From: Reinekea sp. G2M2-21
GTDB lineage: Bacteria > Pseudomonadota > Gammaproteobacteria > Pseudomonadales > Natronospirillaceae
Direction of reading: 5' to 3'
Assembly (NCBI RefSeq): GCF_015687175.1
Contig: NZ_JADPQG010000003.1
Coordinates: forward strand, 434,001 to 498,000
DNA: 64,000 bases
Shown: positions 34,667 through 43,261 of the stretch, piece after piece
Numbering within the stretch: position 1 is the first letter of the stretch
Layout of the letters: the number at the start of each line of letters is the position of its first letter
Translations under genes and position numbers: made by a program
The notes under the pieces: generated by a model
Told to the model about the DNA's origin: nothing
What the model saw: the letters and a program-made list of their open reading frames with translations, nothing else
Databases searched by the model: none

Positions 34667-35896
34667 TTAAAACAAAACCCGTGCGCGCAAGGTTCCTTTG
34701 ACTTCCAGTACTTTTTCCAACGCTTTTTGCGAACACTCCTGGGCAACATCGATTACAACGTAACCAATTTTATCGGAAGTCTGCAAATATTGCCCCATGA
34801 TGTTGATGTTGTTGCTGGAAAAGACCTGGTTAATCTCAGACAGTACACCCGGAATATTTTCATGAATATGCAGGATTCGGTGCGCGTTCGGATGAGCTGG
34901 TAGCGCCACTTCCGGAAAGTTAACCGCCGACAGACTGGTCCCGATGTCGGAATAGGTAGCCAGTTTCTCAGCGACTTCGATACCAATATTGTACTGTGCT
35001 TCCTGCGTGGAACCACCGACATGTGGGGTCAGAATTACGTTATCAAACTCGCGCAAAGGGGAGACAAATTCGTCGTCATTAGATCGTGGTTCGACCGGGA
35101 AGACATCGACCGCGGCACCCAATAGCTTTTTACTGCGCAATACGCCAGCCAAGGCATCAATATCGACAACCGTACCGCGTGCCGCGTTGATGAAGACACT
35201 GCCTTGCTTCATCGCAGCGAATTGCGCTTCACCCATCATCCACTTGGTGGAATCCGTTTCAGGTACGTGCAGTGTCACCACATCCGATTGACTCAACAAC
35301 TCAGTGAGTGAGCCGACTTGCCGGGCGTTACCCAACGGCAACTTGGTTACGATGTCATAAAAAATGACTTCCATACCCAAGCTTTCGGCCATGATACCCA
35401 ACTGTGTACCGATGCTGCCGTAACCGACAATACCCAAGGTTTTACCACGGATCTCAAAGCTGTCGGTGGCGCTTTTAATCCAGCCACCCCGGTGACAGGA
35501 CGCATTTTTCTCAGGAATACCGCGCAGCAATAAAATAGCTTCAGCAATCACCAATTCTGCAACCGATCGGGTGTTGGAAAAAGGCGCATTGAAGACTGGA
35601 ATGCCGCGCACAGCTGCCGCATCCAGATTAACCTGGTTGGTGCCAATACAAAAACAACCGACGGCCACCAAACGCTCAGCTGCGGCAAATACTTGCTCAG
35701 TCAGCTGGGTTCGCGAGCGCAGGCCAACAAAATGTACGTCTTTGATTTTTTCGACCAACTCATCTTCAGGTAAGGAACCCTTCAGATATTCAATGTTGGT
35801 GTAACCGGCTTTTTGAAAAGTATCCAGCGCACTTTGATGCACGCCTTCCAACAATAAGATTTTAATCTTACTTTTATCCAGAGAAGTTTGAGTCAT
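34667..35896 (-). CDS. serA: D-3-phosphoglycerate dehydrogenase
   Basis: A 409-residue NAD-dependent enzyme catalysing the first step of serine synthesis in the cytoplasm. The NAD-binding motif is GIVGYGSIGTQLG. The catalytic Arg lies in INAARGTVV, the Glu in VFPVEP and the His in LTPHVGGSTQEAQ. A C-terminal ACT domain (about residues 338-409, starting HRILHIHENIPGVLSEIN) mediates serine feedback inhibition. Size and the short N-terminal extension match the E. coli type. It is transcribed alone after yqjG. Confidence 0.96.
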   Translation of the reverse strand: MTQTSLDKSKIKILLLEGVHQSALDTFQKAGYTNIEYLKGSLPEDELVEKIKDVHFVGLRSRTQLTEQVFAAAERLVAVGCFCIGTNQVNLDAAAVRGIPVFNAPFSNTRSVAELVIAEAILLLRGIPEKNASCHRGGWIKSATDSFEIRGKTLGIVGYGSIGTQLGIMAESLGMEVIFYDIVTKLPLGNARQVGSLTELLSQSDVVTLHVPETDSTKWMMGEAQFAAMKQGSVFINAARGTVVDIDALAGVLRSKKLLGAAVDVFPVEPRSNDDEFVSPLREFDNVILTPHVGGSTQEAQYNIGIEVAEKLATYSDIGTSLSAVNFPEVALPAHPNAHRILHIHENIPGVLSEINQVFSSNNINIMGQYLQTSDKIGYVVIDVAQECSQKALEKVLEVKGTLRARVLF

Positions 35897-35978
35897 CGTT
35901 AGGCTCTATGGCGAAGTTTAAGCGCGCGAATTCTATCACAGCCATTAGCCGGTTGATGACCCAATTTTGCAATGCAAT

Positions 35979-36004
35979 GGTTTAAAAATTGCGTTTTTTA
36001 AACC
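35979..36004. repeat. Perfect 10-bp inverted repeat over the yqjG stop
   Basis: ggtttaaaaa (35979-35988) and tttttaaacc (35995-36004) flank a 6-nt loop and overlap the yqjG stop codon. It is AT-rich with only two GC pairs at the base. It could act as a weak terminator or RNA-end structure for yqjG. Confidence 0.45.
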
Positions 36005-36996
36005 TTCTGAAATCTTGACCGATCGTGCGGCAAACTCAGGTCCTGTATTGGGCCCTTCGGAATGACACCTGTTGGATTGATCGTACGGTGACTGAAATAG
36101 TAATGGCGTTTGATGTGGGTGAAGTCGACAGTGTCCGCCACAGCGGGCCATTGATACAGAGCTCTTACGTAATTTGACAAATTGGGGTAATCCACAATCC
36201 GCTTTGCATTGCATTTAAAATGCCCGAAATAGACGGCGTCAAAACGAACGAGAGTGGTGAACAAGCGCCAATCCGCAACAGTGACTTGAGAACCGACCAG
36301 AAACTGCTGGCGAGACAGACGGTCTTCCAGCCAATCCAGACTCTCAAACAGCTCATTGAAGGCCTCGTCATAGGCTTCTTGTGTCGTCGCAAAGCCAGTT
36401 TTGTACACACCGTTATTCACGGTGTGATACACCCGTTCATTCACCGCGTCGATCTCAGACCTGAGTTCAATGGGGTAGTAATCATCGGTATTCCCGGTCA
36501 AACCGTTAAACGCCGAATTCATCATCAGGATGATGTCCGCACTTTCATTACTGACAATCGTCTCTTGCTGTTTGTCCCACAGCACCGGCACTGTTACCCG
36601 GCCGCTGTAGTGCGGATCTGCCCGAGTATAGAGTTCATGATAACAACGGCTGTTGTACAGATGGTCCTTTACCAGTGCATGGCTATCGATTTCAGGGCCG
36701 ATAAACATCCAGCCCTCTTCCAGCATATCGCTGTGCACTACGGAGACCGATACGTGCTCGGTCAATTGTTTTAGCTGGCGCATAATCAACGTTCTGTGCG
36801 CCCAAGGACAGGCCAAGGATACATACAGATGATAACGCCCGCTTTCGGCTTTGAAGCCAGCGTTACCGGTCGATCCCGCACTGCCGTCTGGCGTGACCCA
36901 ATGACGGAATTGCGCTTCACTGCGGATGAACTTACCGCCGCTGGCTTTGGTGTCGTACCACTTATCGGTCCACTGACCATCTACAAGCAATCCCAT
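35998..36996 (-). CDS. yqjG: Glutathionyl-hydroquinone reductase (YqjG, Xi-class GST)
   Basis: A 332-residue glutathione-dependent reductase that strips glutathione from glutathionyl-hydroquinones. The catalytic Cys63 lies in CPWAHRTL, preceded by YHLYVSLA, as in E. coli YqjG. The thioredoxin-like half is followed by a helical domain with ADWRLFTTLVRFD and the C-terminal IKRHYYFSHRTINPTGVIPK. The ATG at 36996 has aggagg seven bases upstream; the in-frame GTG just before is not needed. It follows azoR by 27 bp on the same strand, so quinone reduction and deglutathionylation are probably co-expressed. Confidence 0.94.
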   Translation of the reverse strand: MGLLVDGQWTDKWYDTKASGGKFIRSEAQFRHWVTPDGSAGSTGNAGFKAESGRYHLYVSLACPWAHRTLIMRQLKQLTEHVSVSVVHSDMLEEGWMFIGPEIDSHALVKDHLYNSRCYHELYTRADPHYSGRVTVPVLWDKQQETIVSNESADIILMMNSAFNGLTGNTDDYYPIELRSEIDAVNERVYHTVNNGVYKTGFATTQEAYDEAFNELFESLDWLEDRLSRQQFLVGSQVTVADWRLFTTLVRFDAVYFGHFKCNAKRIVDYPNLSNYVRALYQWPAVADTVDFTHIKRHYYFSHRTINPTGVIPKGPIQDLSLPHDRSRFQKV

Positions 36997-37023
36997 CACT
37001 GCACCTCCTGCTGTTAAGTTGGT

Positions 37024-37620
37024 CTAAGCGAATTCAACCAATTCGGTCTCGAATTTTGACAAACTTTCTGCTTTCGCGCTGTCACCCATATTCAATCCCT
37101 CAACATACACAATACGAACGTCTTGCAATCCGATGAATCCGAGAATCGTGCGGATGAAGGGGGTTTGCGAATCCGACGGCTGCCCCTGATGCACGCCACC
37201 TCGCGCAGCAACCACGTAGACGGGCTTATCAGCCAGCAAGCCTTTAGGACCCTGCTCAGTATAGGTGAAGGTAACACCGGCCCGCGCCAGTAAGTCGAAC
37301 CAGCTTTTCATCTGCGCCGGTATACCGAAATTGTACATGGGCAAACCGAGAACAATGGCATCGGCCTCTTTGACTTCCTCAATCAGCAAATCCGACAGCG
37401 CAACGATCTTCTGTTGGGCAGCGGTTCGGTTTGGCGCATCGCTGTTCAGTGCCATAGCCACTTCAGCATCGAAATATGGCAATGGTTGAGTGGATAAATC
37501 GCGCTCGGTCACGATGACGTTTTCGGCTTCACGACTCAGCTTATCAACGACTTGCTTGACCAACTGAGTCGAGTTGGAGTGGTCGCCAAAAATGCCCGAC
37601 TGTATGGATAAAATTTTCAT
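37024..37620 (-). CDS. azoR: FMN-dependent NADH-azoreductase / quinone reductase
   Basis: A 198-residue flavodoxin-fold enzyme that reduces quinones and azo compounds with NADH. MKILSIQSGIFGDHSNSTQL is the FMN-phosphate site, and LGLPMYNFGIPAQMKSWFD and AARGGVHQG are the conserved FMN-contact loops. cggagc precedes the ATG. It is the first gene of a pair with yqjG; both act on quinones, which suggests a response to electrophile or quinone stress. No regulator gene is adjacent: the next gene upstream, on the plus strand, is a binding lipoprotein. Confidence 0.93.
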   Translation of the reverse strand: MKILSIQSGIFGDHSNSTQLVKQVVDKLSREAENVIVTERDLSTQPLPYFDAEVAMALNSDAPNRTAAQQKIVALSDLLIEEVKEADAIVLGLPMYNFGIPAQMKSWFDLLARAGVTFTYTEQGPKGLLADKPVYVVAARGGVHQGQPSDSQTPFIRTILGFIGLQDVRIVYVEGLNMGDSAKAESLSKFETELVEFA

Positions 37621-37954
37621 GATGTGCTCCGATAATTAGATGGTTAACGGTGCATAAGATACGCCCTGTCCGTCGTGTTAAAAGCGGGAGATATTGACCT
37701 TCACCTTCAAATTTCCTGAACAATCAACCTGTCTGTCGCAGCGAAATACCCGAGCACAGCCAAAACTAAGGTTGTAAGATCAATTCCCGGTATACAAATG
37801 ACGCGTCATCCCTACAAATACCAGCAGAGTCCTACTCTTAAACGGACTACCCGCGAATGCCGCTCAAAAAAATCAACGTGACCCAAGGACTCTTTAGACA
37901 AACGTCAGGCTCACTTCTACACTCAATTCAAGTCGTTAACCGTTTGGCTCATCC
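37621..37954. other. Divergent intergenic region between azoR and the binding lipoprotein
   Basis: About 334 bp holding the two opposed promoters. Short frames in it overlap the lipoprotein start and lack SD sequences, so no gene is called. No clear palindromic operator or terminator was seen. Confidence 0.4.
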
Positions 37955-39061
37955 ATGCTACGTCACTTTGGATTACTGTTGTGCTTACCCTTATTTGCCT
38001 GTGATCAATCAGACACAGTCACTATCGGCTTCGTCGGTAGCTTAACCGGCTCCACCGCGGATATCGGCAGCCAGGCCAGAAACGGCACCATCCTTGCCGT
38101 TGAGCATTGGAACGAAGCTGGCGGTATCAACGGCAAAGCCATCGAACTGGTAACAAAAGACGATAAAAACGAACCTGATATTGCCCAGTTGAGCTTTAAT
38201 GCTCTGGTCGAGCTGGGTGTGGCTGGCATCATCGGCCCCACAAGCAGCAGCAACGCAGAAGCGATCATACCGTTGGCCAATAAGGCTCAGATGCCAATCA
38301 TCGGGACAACCGTTACGTCTGATTTGTTTAATGATCAGGACGACTACTTTTTCCGGCCTGCGGCTTCTACCCGTTCAGGTACCGAACAACTCAGCGACTT
38401 TCTAACTGCCCAATTTTCTATTCAACACTATGCCATTATCACCGACCTGAGCAATGCAGCCTTTACCGGTAGCTGGAAAGCCCAGTTTGGGCAATGGATG
38501 CGCGAGAAAGGGATTGAACCCAATTTTGAACAGGATTTTGTCTCCGGCGATAACCTGGCTTTACTCGACGTATCGCAGCAATTAGCGCTGATGGATACCG
38601 ATCTGATTGTTCTGGTCACCAATGCTCGGGACTCTGCCTTATTAATCAAACAAATCCGCAGTATTAACACGAACGTGCCGATTGCCACCAGCGCATGGGC
38701 CGGTACCGACGAATTTCTGCGTTTAATCGGACGTGATGGCGAAGGATTGATCATTCCCCGCTATATAAATGATGCCAGCGATTCTGAACGGTTCCGGCTT
38801 CTGCAGGTCCAGTACGAAGAGCGTTTTCAACAACGTATGGGCTATGCCGCGCTGCTCGGCTATAACGCCAGCCAACTCTTGCTGACGGCCATGACTCAGA
38901 AAGATAAAAAACAATCGATTAAGGAGTACCTGTTATCAACGAAGGTGTTTGATGGCGTGTTGGCGGATTTTGAGCTCAATGAATTTGGCGACGAAGTGCG
39001 CAATGCCTTCTACTTCATCACAGAAGTCCGGGATGGTCAGTTTATGACCTTGGAGCCATAA
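37955..39061 (+). CDS. Branched-chain amino acid-type periplasmic binding lipoprotein, sensor partner
   Basis: A 368-residue type I periplasmic binding protein of the LivJ/AmiC kind. TIGFVGSLTGSTADIGSQAR, NEAGGINGKAIELV and GIIGPTSSSNAEAI are typical of the ABC leucine/amide-binding group. It is a lipoprotein: the lipobox LFAC places the lipidated cysteine at residue 16, with Asp next, which favours inner-membrane retention. No ABC permease or ATPase genes are near. The gene ends 4 bp before a histidine kinase gene, so it most likely presents a ligand to that kinase instead of to a transporter. The SD before the ATG is weak. Confidence 0.85.
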   Translation: MLRHFGLLLCLPLFACDQSDTVTIGFVGSLTGSTADIGSQARNGTILAVEHWNEAGGINGKAIELVTKDDKNEPDIAQLSFNALVELGVAGIIGPTSSSNAEAIIPLANKAQMPIIGTTVTSDLFNDQDDYFFRPAASTRSGTEQLSDFLTAQFSIQHYAIITDLSNAAFTGSWKAQFGQWMREKGIEPNFEQDFVSGDNLALLDVSQQLALMDTDLIVLVTNARDSALLIKQIRSINTNVPIATSAWAGTDEFLRLIGRDGEGLIIPRYINDASDSERFRLLQVQYEERFQQRMGYAALLGYNASQLLLTAMTQKDKKQSIKEYLLSTKVFDGVLADFELNEFGDEVRNAFYFITEVRDGQFMTLEP

Positions 39062-39065
39062 GCCG

Positions 39066-41036
39066 ATGCGCCGCACTCTGTTTCTGGAGTTGCTCCGACA
39101 GCAGTTCACTGTCGCGCTGATACCGATCGTCCTAATCGGCGGCGTCGCCTACCAGATTCTGTTCCCACGGTTAACCGAAGAGCTTCGTCAAAACCGGCAG
39201 ACACTTGCGCTGTCCGTCGGCGAGCAGGTTGAGGCTCGCTTGGCGTCCTCTGAAGATCACCTGAAGTTGATTGCATTGGATATCATAAACAACCCTAACG
39301 CGGCTTCTCTTGCCAACCGGCTCGATGCCTTTGTCCAAGTGTCCGATATTTTCGAGGCGATTTACGTGACCGGTATGGACGGCAAGATCGACCACATTGG
39401 TCTGCCGATTGCTGACATTAGTACACGTCGCCTGTTCCAGGATATGGACGTTTCATTTACGGCACTGAGCGCGGAACAACAGCCTTTGGAGCCGGGCCGT
39501 TACTATTGGTCAAACGTGTTCATATCGCCCATCAGTGGTCAACAATCGGTGGCATTGTTCACCGCCATCGGCACCAGCCATCTGATTGCGGAAATCGATC
39601 TTCGCGAACTACCCTCGTTGTCGCAACGCTTGTCTCGCGGGGAGATTATGGTCTTACTATTGGACGACAAAGCGACATTAATCGCACACCCAGATATGGA
39701 TATCAGTCAGCAACAGTTCAGTCTAGGATACGCATCCCTGTTCACGGAAAACATGGCATCTTTGCGTACCGGTACTTTCATATGGAACAGCATCGAACAG
39801 TTTGCGACAGTTGTGCCTTTAGCAGCCACTCGTTGGCAAGTTGTCGTCTCACAACCGCTGACGTCTTTCAACGCCACCATACAGTACCTAACAGTAATCT
39901 GGCTGCTGCTGGCCAGTGCGACTTTCGTCATCACAGCGTTCATCGCCTATCGGACAGCCGTTCGAGAAAGCAAGCCTATTACCGAACTACAAGCGATGAC
40001 TGAAGCTGTGTCCCAAGGGAATTATGATGTACCGCGAATTGAAACGCACATTGACGAATTCGAAAGCGTGTCTAATGCCTTCATTGCAATGGCCTCACAA
40101 ATCCAATCCAGAGAACGTGAACTGAACGACTTGAATACCGCACTGGAAGGCCGGGTGGCTGAACGAACGGCGGAATTAATGAGCATTAACGAAGCATTGA
40201 CCAACAGCGTGTTACGACTGGAAACCACTATGGAACAACTGGTGCAGTCCGAAAAGCTGGCATCGTTAGGTAGTCTGGTTGCAGGTATCGCCCACGAACT
40301 GAACACGCCCATCGGCAATGCAAAAATTGCGGTGACCTCACAACAAGACTATATCCGCGATGTCCGACAAGACCTCGAACAGGGTCGGCTGACCAAAAGT
40401 TTATTGGATCAATTCATGGAAGATATTGACTCGACTGCCGATATGGCACTGCGCAACATGAATCGTGCTTCTGATTTAATCCGCTCGTTCAAACAGGTCG
40501 CTGTCGATCAAACCAGCTCCAACCTGCGGACGTTTAATCTGGCCACGGTCATCAATGAGGTTCTGGTCACCTTGCGACCGACACTCAAACGATCGCCGGT
40601 TCATGTCGAAACTCAAGTACCCGCAAATATCGACATGCATTCATTACCGGGATCTGTATCGCAAGTGCTGACAAACCTGATTAACAACGCTGTGCATCAT
40701 GGCCTCAGCGACAATCACAAAAGCCTGACCATTAACATTTCGGCGGACCTCAAAGATGACTTAGTTCTGCTCACGGTGCGGGACAATGGCATTGGCATGC
40801 CGGCAGAAAATATCAAACGTGCTTTTGATCCATTCTTTACGACAAAAATGGGGCAAGGCGGCAGCGGACTGGGATTGAATATCGTACACAGAATGGTCAG
40901 AGGGATGCTGAAGGGCAATATTGAACTCACTTCCAGGGAAGGTCAGGGAACAACCTTTGTCATGACATTGCCGCGTGATGTCACTGGACAGCTGTCAGCG
41001 ACACAAGCAAATGTCATGATGAATCACCATGGCTAA
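39066..41036 (+). CDS. Membrane sensor histidine kinase with Cache-like domain and HAMP
   Basis: A 656-residue sensor kinase. Helix 1 lies at about 13-33. A periplasmic Cache-like domain covers 35-270, with strand patterns such as YWSNVFISPISGQQSVA. Helix 2 lies at 273-295, then HAMP (about 297-350), a coiled coil (350-400), and the dimerisation domain with phospho-acceptor His410 in GIAHELNTPIGNAK. The ATPase boxes are complete: LTNLINNAVHHG, RDNGIGMP, FDPFFTTK and GSGLGLNIV. There is no receiver domain, and no response regulator gene is next to it. It is co-transcribed with the preceding binding lipoprotein. Confidence 0.92.
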   Translation: MRRTLFLELLRQQFTVALIPIVLIGGVAYQILFPRLTEELRQNRQTLALSVGEQVEARLASSEDHLKLIALDIINNPNAASLANRLDAFVQVSDIFEAIYVTGMDGKIDHIGLPIADISTRRLFQDMDVSFTALSAEQQPLEPGRYYWSNVFISPISGQQSVALFTAIGTSHLIAEIDLRELPSLSQRLSRGEIMVLLLDDKATLIAHPDMDISQQQFSLGYASLFTENMASLRTGTFIWNSIEQFATVVPLAATRWQVVVSQPLTSFNATIQYLTVIWLLLASATFVITAFIAYRTAVRESKPITELQAMTEAVSQGNYDVPRIETHIDEFESVSNAFIAMASQIQSRERELNDLNTALEGRVAERTAELMSINEALTNSVLRLETTMEQLVQSEKLASLGSLVAGIAHELNTPIGNAKIAVTSQQDYIRDVRQDLEQGRLTKSLLDQFMEDIDSTADMALRNMNRASDLIRSFKQVAVDQTSSNLRTFNLATVINEVLVTLRPTLKRSPVHVETQVPANIDMHSLPGSVSQVLTNLINNAVHHGLSDNHKSLTINISADLKDDLVLLTVRDNGIGMPAENIKRAFDPFFTTKMGQGGSGLGLNIVHRMVRGMLKGNIELTSREGQGTTFVMTLPRDVTGQLSATQANVMMNHHG

Positions 41037-41075
41037 TACGCATAGCCCTCAACAGCGGGTAAATACGTCAGGCAC

Positions 41076-41100
41076 AAAAAAAGCGCCGCAGCGCCTTTTC
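41076..41100 (-). terminator. Intrinsic terminator for the cytochrome c gene (probably bidirectional)
   Basis: On the minus strand aaaag-gcgc, tgcg loop, gcgc-ttttt with one G-U pair and a T tract. It lies between the convergent kinase and cytochrome genes and can serve both. Confidence 0.75.
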
Positions 41101-41132
41101 TATTTCCACGATTAGGTTATCGACGACTTGGG

Positions 41133-41549
41133 TTACTGCACAGACGCAACCATGTGGTCAACCGCTGCCTTCACTTCTTCATCGCTTAACGAGGCATTGC
41201 CGCCTTTGGCTGGCATCGCGTTAAAGCCAGCAATCGCGTGGGTATACAGGGTATCAACGCCCTGTGCAATACGCGGCGCCCATGCTTCTGCATCTGCCAG
41301 TTTGGGCGCATTCAGCGCACCAGTACCATGGCAGGCGGCACAGGCAGTGGTATAAACTTCATCGCCGCTCTTCGGACCGGCACTTTCGGAACTGGCAACA
41401 GCTGCTGTCGCGGTTTCACAAACCTGGCCTTCAACACAGACATTTCCAGCGGGTTTTAAACGTTCCGCGACCTGTTCTTCATAGCTTTTTGACTCAGCAA
41501 TCGCAAAGCCGACAGCTAAGGTGGCAACCAACACGAGCAGTTTTTTCAT
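41133..41549 (-). CDS. Cytochrome c5-like monohaem c-type cytochrome
   Basis: A 138-residue periplasmic electron carrier. Signal peptide MKKLLVLVATLAVGFAIA, haem motif CAACH at 70-74, distal Met112 in NAMPAKGG. LADAEAWAPRIAQGVDTLY is typical of cytochrome c5. Cys38 and Cys44 in the N-terminal segment may form a disulphide. The CxxC pair usual near the Met in Azotobacter c5 is absent (GGNASLSDEE). It probably shuttles electrons between respiratory complexes. Its own promoter is expected in the 200 bp before aguB. Confidence 0.9.
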   Translation of the reverse strand: MKKLLVLVATLAVGFAIAESKSYEEQVAERLKPAGNVCVEGQVCETATAAVASSESAGPKSGDEVYTTACAACHGTGALNAPKLADAEAWAPRIAQGVDTLYTHAIAGFNAMPAKGGNASLSDEEVKAAVDHMVASVQ

Positions 41550-41763
41550 GAGTTTATCCGTTCCATTAACGTCATTATTCTAAAAGTCGGGCGATTATAG
41601 CGACTATGCCCCCTATGAACAATTCTACGAGCGGAAGATGCAACGGATACTGGATCGAAACAGCCCCTTTTCACTTTCAAATCGCTGTTTTTCAACTATG
41701 ATGGCTGCTTTTAACCGAATGCAGACGTTTGCTGATCTGCATCGCTTCGAGAGGATAGGATAC

Positions 41764-42642
41764 GTGAGAAAGGTCACCGTCGCTGCTACGCAAATGCCCT
41801 GCGGATGGGATGTTGCCGATAACATTGCGCGTGCAGAAAAACTGGTGCGCCAGGCTGCAGCCGAAGGCGCGAATATTATCCTGCTGCAGGAGCTGTTTGA
41901 GCGGGTGTATTTTTGCCAGTATCAGCGGGAAGCATTCCGAGCATTTGCAACGCCAATTGATGAGAACCCCGCTGTGGCTCATTTTCAGACTATTGCCCAG
42001 GAACTCAACGTGGTATTGCCAATCAGTATTTTTGAGCGAGCCGGGCAGGTATCGTTTAACACGGTTGTCATGATAGACGCCAACGGTGACATTCTGGGCA
42101 TCTACCGCAAGACACACATTCCAGATGGCCCCGGGTATTGTGAAAAATTCTATTTTTCTCCCGGCGATACCGGCTTCAAAGTCTGGCAAACGCAATTCGG
42201 ACGCATCGGTGTCGGTATATGCTGGGATCAGTGGTTTCCCGAAACTGCGCGCGCCATGGCCTTAATGGGCGCAGAAATGCTGCTCTACCCAACCGCCATC
42301 GGCAGTGAACCTTACAATGATGCGATCGACTCCAGCGGCCACTGGCAACGTACCCAGCAGGGACACGCGGCTGCCAATGTAATGCCGGTGATCGCCAGTA
42401 ACCGTGTTGGGCGCGAAGAAATCGAAGATTCGCACATCACTTTTTACGGCTCTTCATTTATCGCCGATGCAACCGGTGCCATGGTAAAAACACTCGATAA
42501 AACCGAAACGGGGGTTATCTGCGCCAGCTTCGATCTGGAAGCTCTCGATCAACTGCGTCAGGAATGGGGCCTGTTTCGGGATCGTCGCCCCAGCGAGTAC
42601 AGCCCACTGCTCACCAAAGATGGCGTTCACCAAAGCCGATAA
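41764..42642 (+). CDS. aguB: N-carbamoylputrescine amidase
   Basis: A 292-residue nitrilase-superfamily amidase that converts N-carbamoylputrescine to putrescine, CO2 and ammonia, in the agmatine route to putrescine. The catalytic triad is Glu43 (LLQELFERVYF), Lys117 (YRKTHIPDGPGY) and Cys153 (GICWDQWFPE). The GTG at 41764 gives MRKVTVAATQMPC, the standard AguB N-terminus, with gagaggatagg just before; an in-frame ATG at 41638 would add 42 unsupported residues. The agmatine deiminase gene aguA is not adjacent. Confidence 0.93.
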   Translation: MRKVTVAATQMPCGWDVADNIARAEKLVRQAAAEGANIILLQELFERVYFCQYQREAFRAFATPIDENPAVAHFQTIAQELNVVLPISIFERAGQVSFNTVVMIDANGDILGIYRKTHIPDGPGYCEKFYFSPGDTGFKVWQTQFGRIGVGICWDQWFPETARAMALMGAEMLLYPTAIGSEPYNDAIDSSGHWQRTQQGHAAANVMPVIASNRVGREEIEDSHITFYGSSFIADATGAMVKTLDKTETGVICASFDLEALDQLRQEWGLFRDRRPSEYSPLLTKDGVHQSR

Positions 42643-43047
42643 TCAACCTTCCCTTTTCTGACGGTTAGAATCGACAGCAACCGGTGACTCATGTCATCGG
42701 TTGACTTTCAACTTCCTACGATCTTCAGTTCGGTGCTTTTTGCACCTTGAGTTTCCCATCATGCAGAACAAGCGGCCAATCCCTCTCAGCAATTCTTTAA
42801 ACGCCGTTCACACCTTCAGCGTGCTCAGTTGGCAACACTTATGGCTACAGTTCACACGCTGTTCATTTGATCGTTTAAATCGGCAATAGTGTGACTTCTT
42901 TGGCAGTTTATTCCTTTGTTTCATCTAATCTGGCCACACCCACGACAAAGACGGGTGTCTCAAGTGCTGTTTTTTCTTGCAAGACAAGCCGGGCGATTCA
43001 ACACGAATCGCCGACAGTAAAGGATGGGTACCAGAGGAGGAAAGGTT
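42643..43047. other. Intergenic region with two hairpins
   Basis: A 405-bp gap with no larger gene. After the aguB stop there is a 10-bp hairpin (aaccggtgac 42679-42688, tcat, gtcatcggtt 42693-42702, one G-U pair) without a T run. Ahead of the small gene at 43048 there is a perfect 8-bp hairpin (ggcgattc 42991-42998, aacac, gaatcgcc 43004-43011). The latter would lie in the 5' leader of the small gene. Confidence 0.55.
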
Positions 43048-43173
43048 ATGCCCAATCGAAGTCTCGCCATAAAACAACAACAAGCTTATCGTCAGATTCT
43101 GGCACTTACCGTCGTTGGCGGTGCCGTTATTCTGTTGCTCGGCACCATGATCGCGATGATGTATCTCCAATAA
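43048..43173 (+). CDS. 41-residue single-pass membrane protein
   Basis: A small gene with an unusually strong SD (gaggaggaaagg, ending four bases before the ATG). The product has a basic, Gln-rich N-terminus (MPNRSLAIKQQQAYRQ) and one hydrophobic helix (LALTVVGGAVILLLGTMIAM), predicted to sit in the inner membrane with its N-terminus in the cytoplasm. A leader hairpin (42991-43011) precedes it and a terminator (43224-43261) follows, so it looks like an independent transcript. No family recognised. Confidence 0.6.
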   Translation: MPNRSLAIKQQQAYRQILALTVVGGAVILLLGTMIAMMYLQ

Positions 43174-43223
43174 AAAAACGCCTGCTACTCACTGAGAAAT
43201 TCCCCCTGTTAAAGTTTGCCATC

Positions 43224-43261
43224 ACCGCTCAATGCACCCGCGCTGCGAGCGGTTTTTTTTT
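43224..43261 (+). terminator. Terminator after the small membrane protein gene
   Basis: accgctc (43224-43230) pairs with gagcggt (43247-43253) and is followed by T9. The loop is long (16 nt). It ends against the stop of the helicase gene on the other strand. Confidence 0.7.

Noticed and set aside
37857-38045. A 62-codon plus-strand frame upstream of the binding lipoprotein
   Set aside because: It runs into the lipoprotein gene in another frame and lacks an SD; the lipoprotein start with its lipobox is clearly better.
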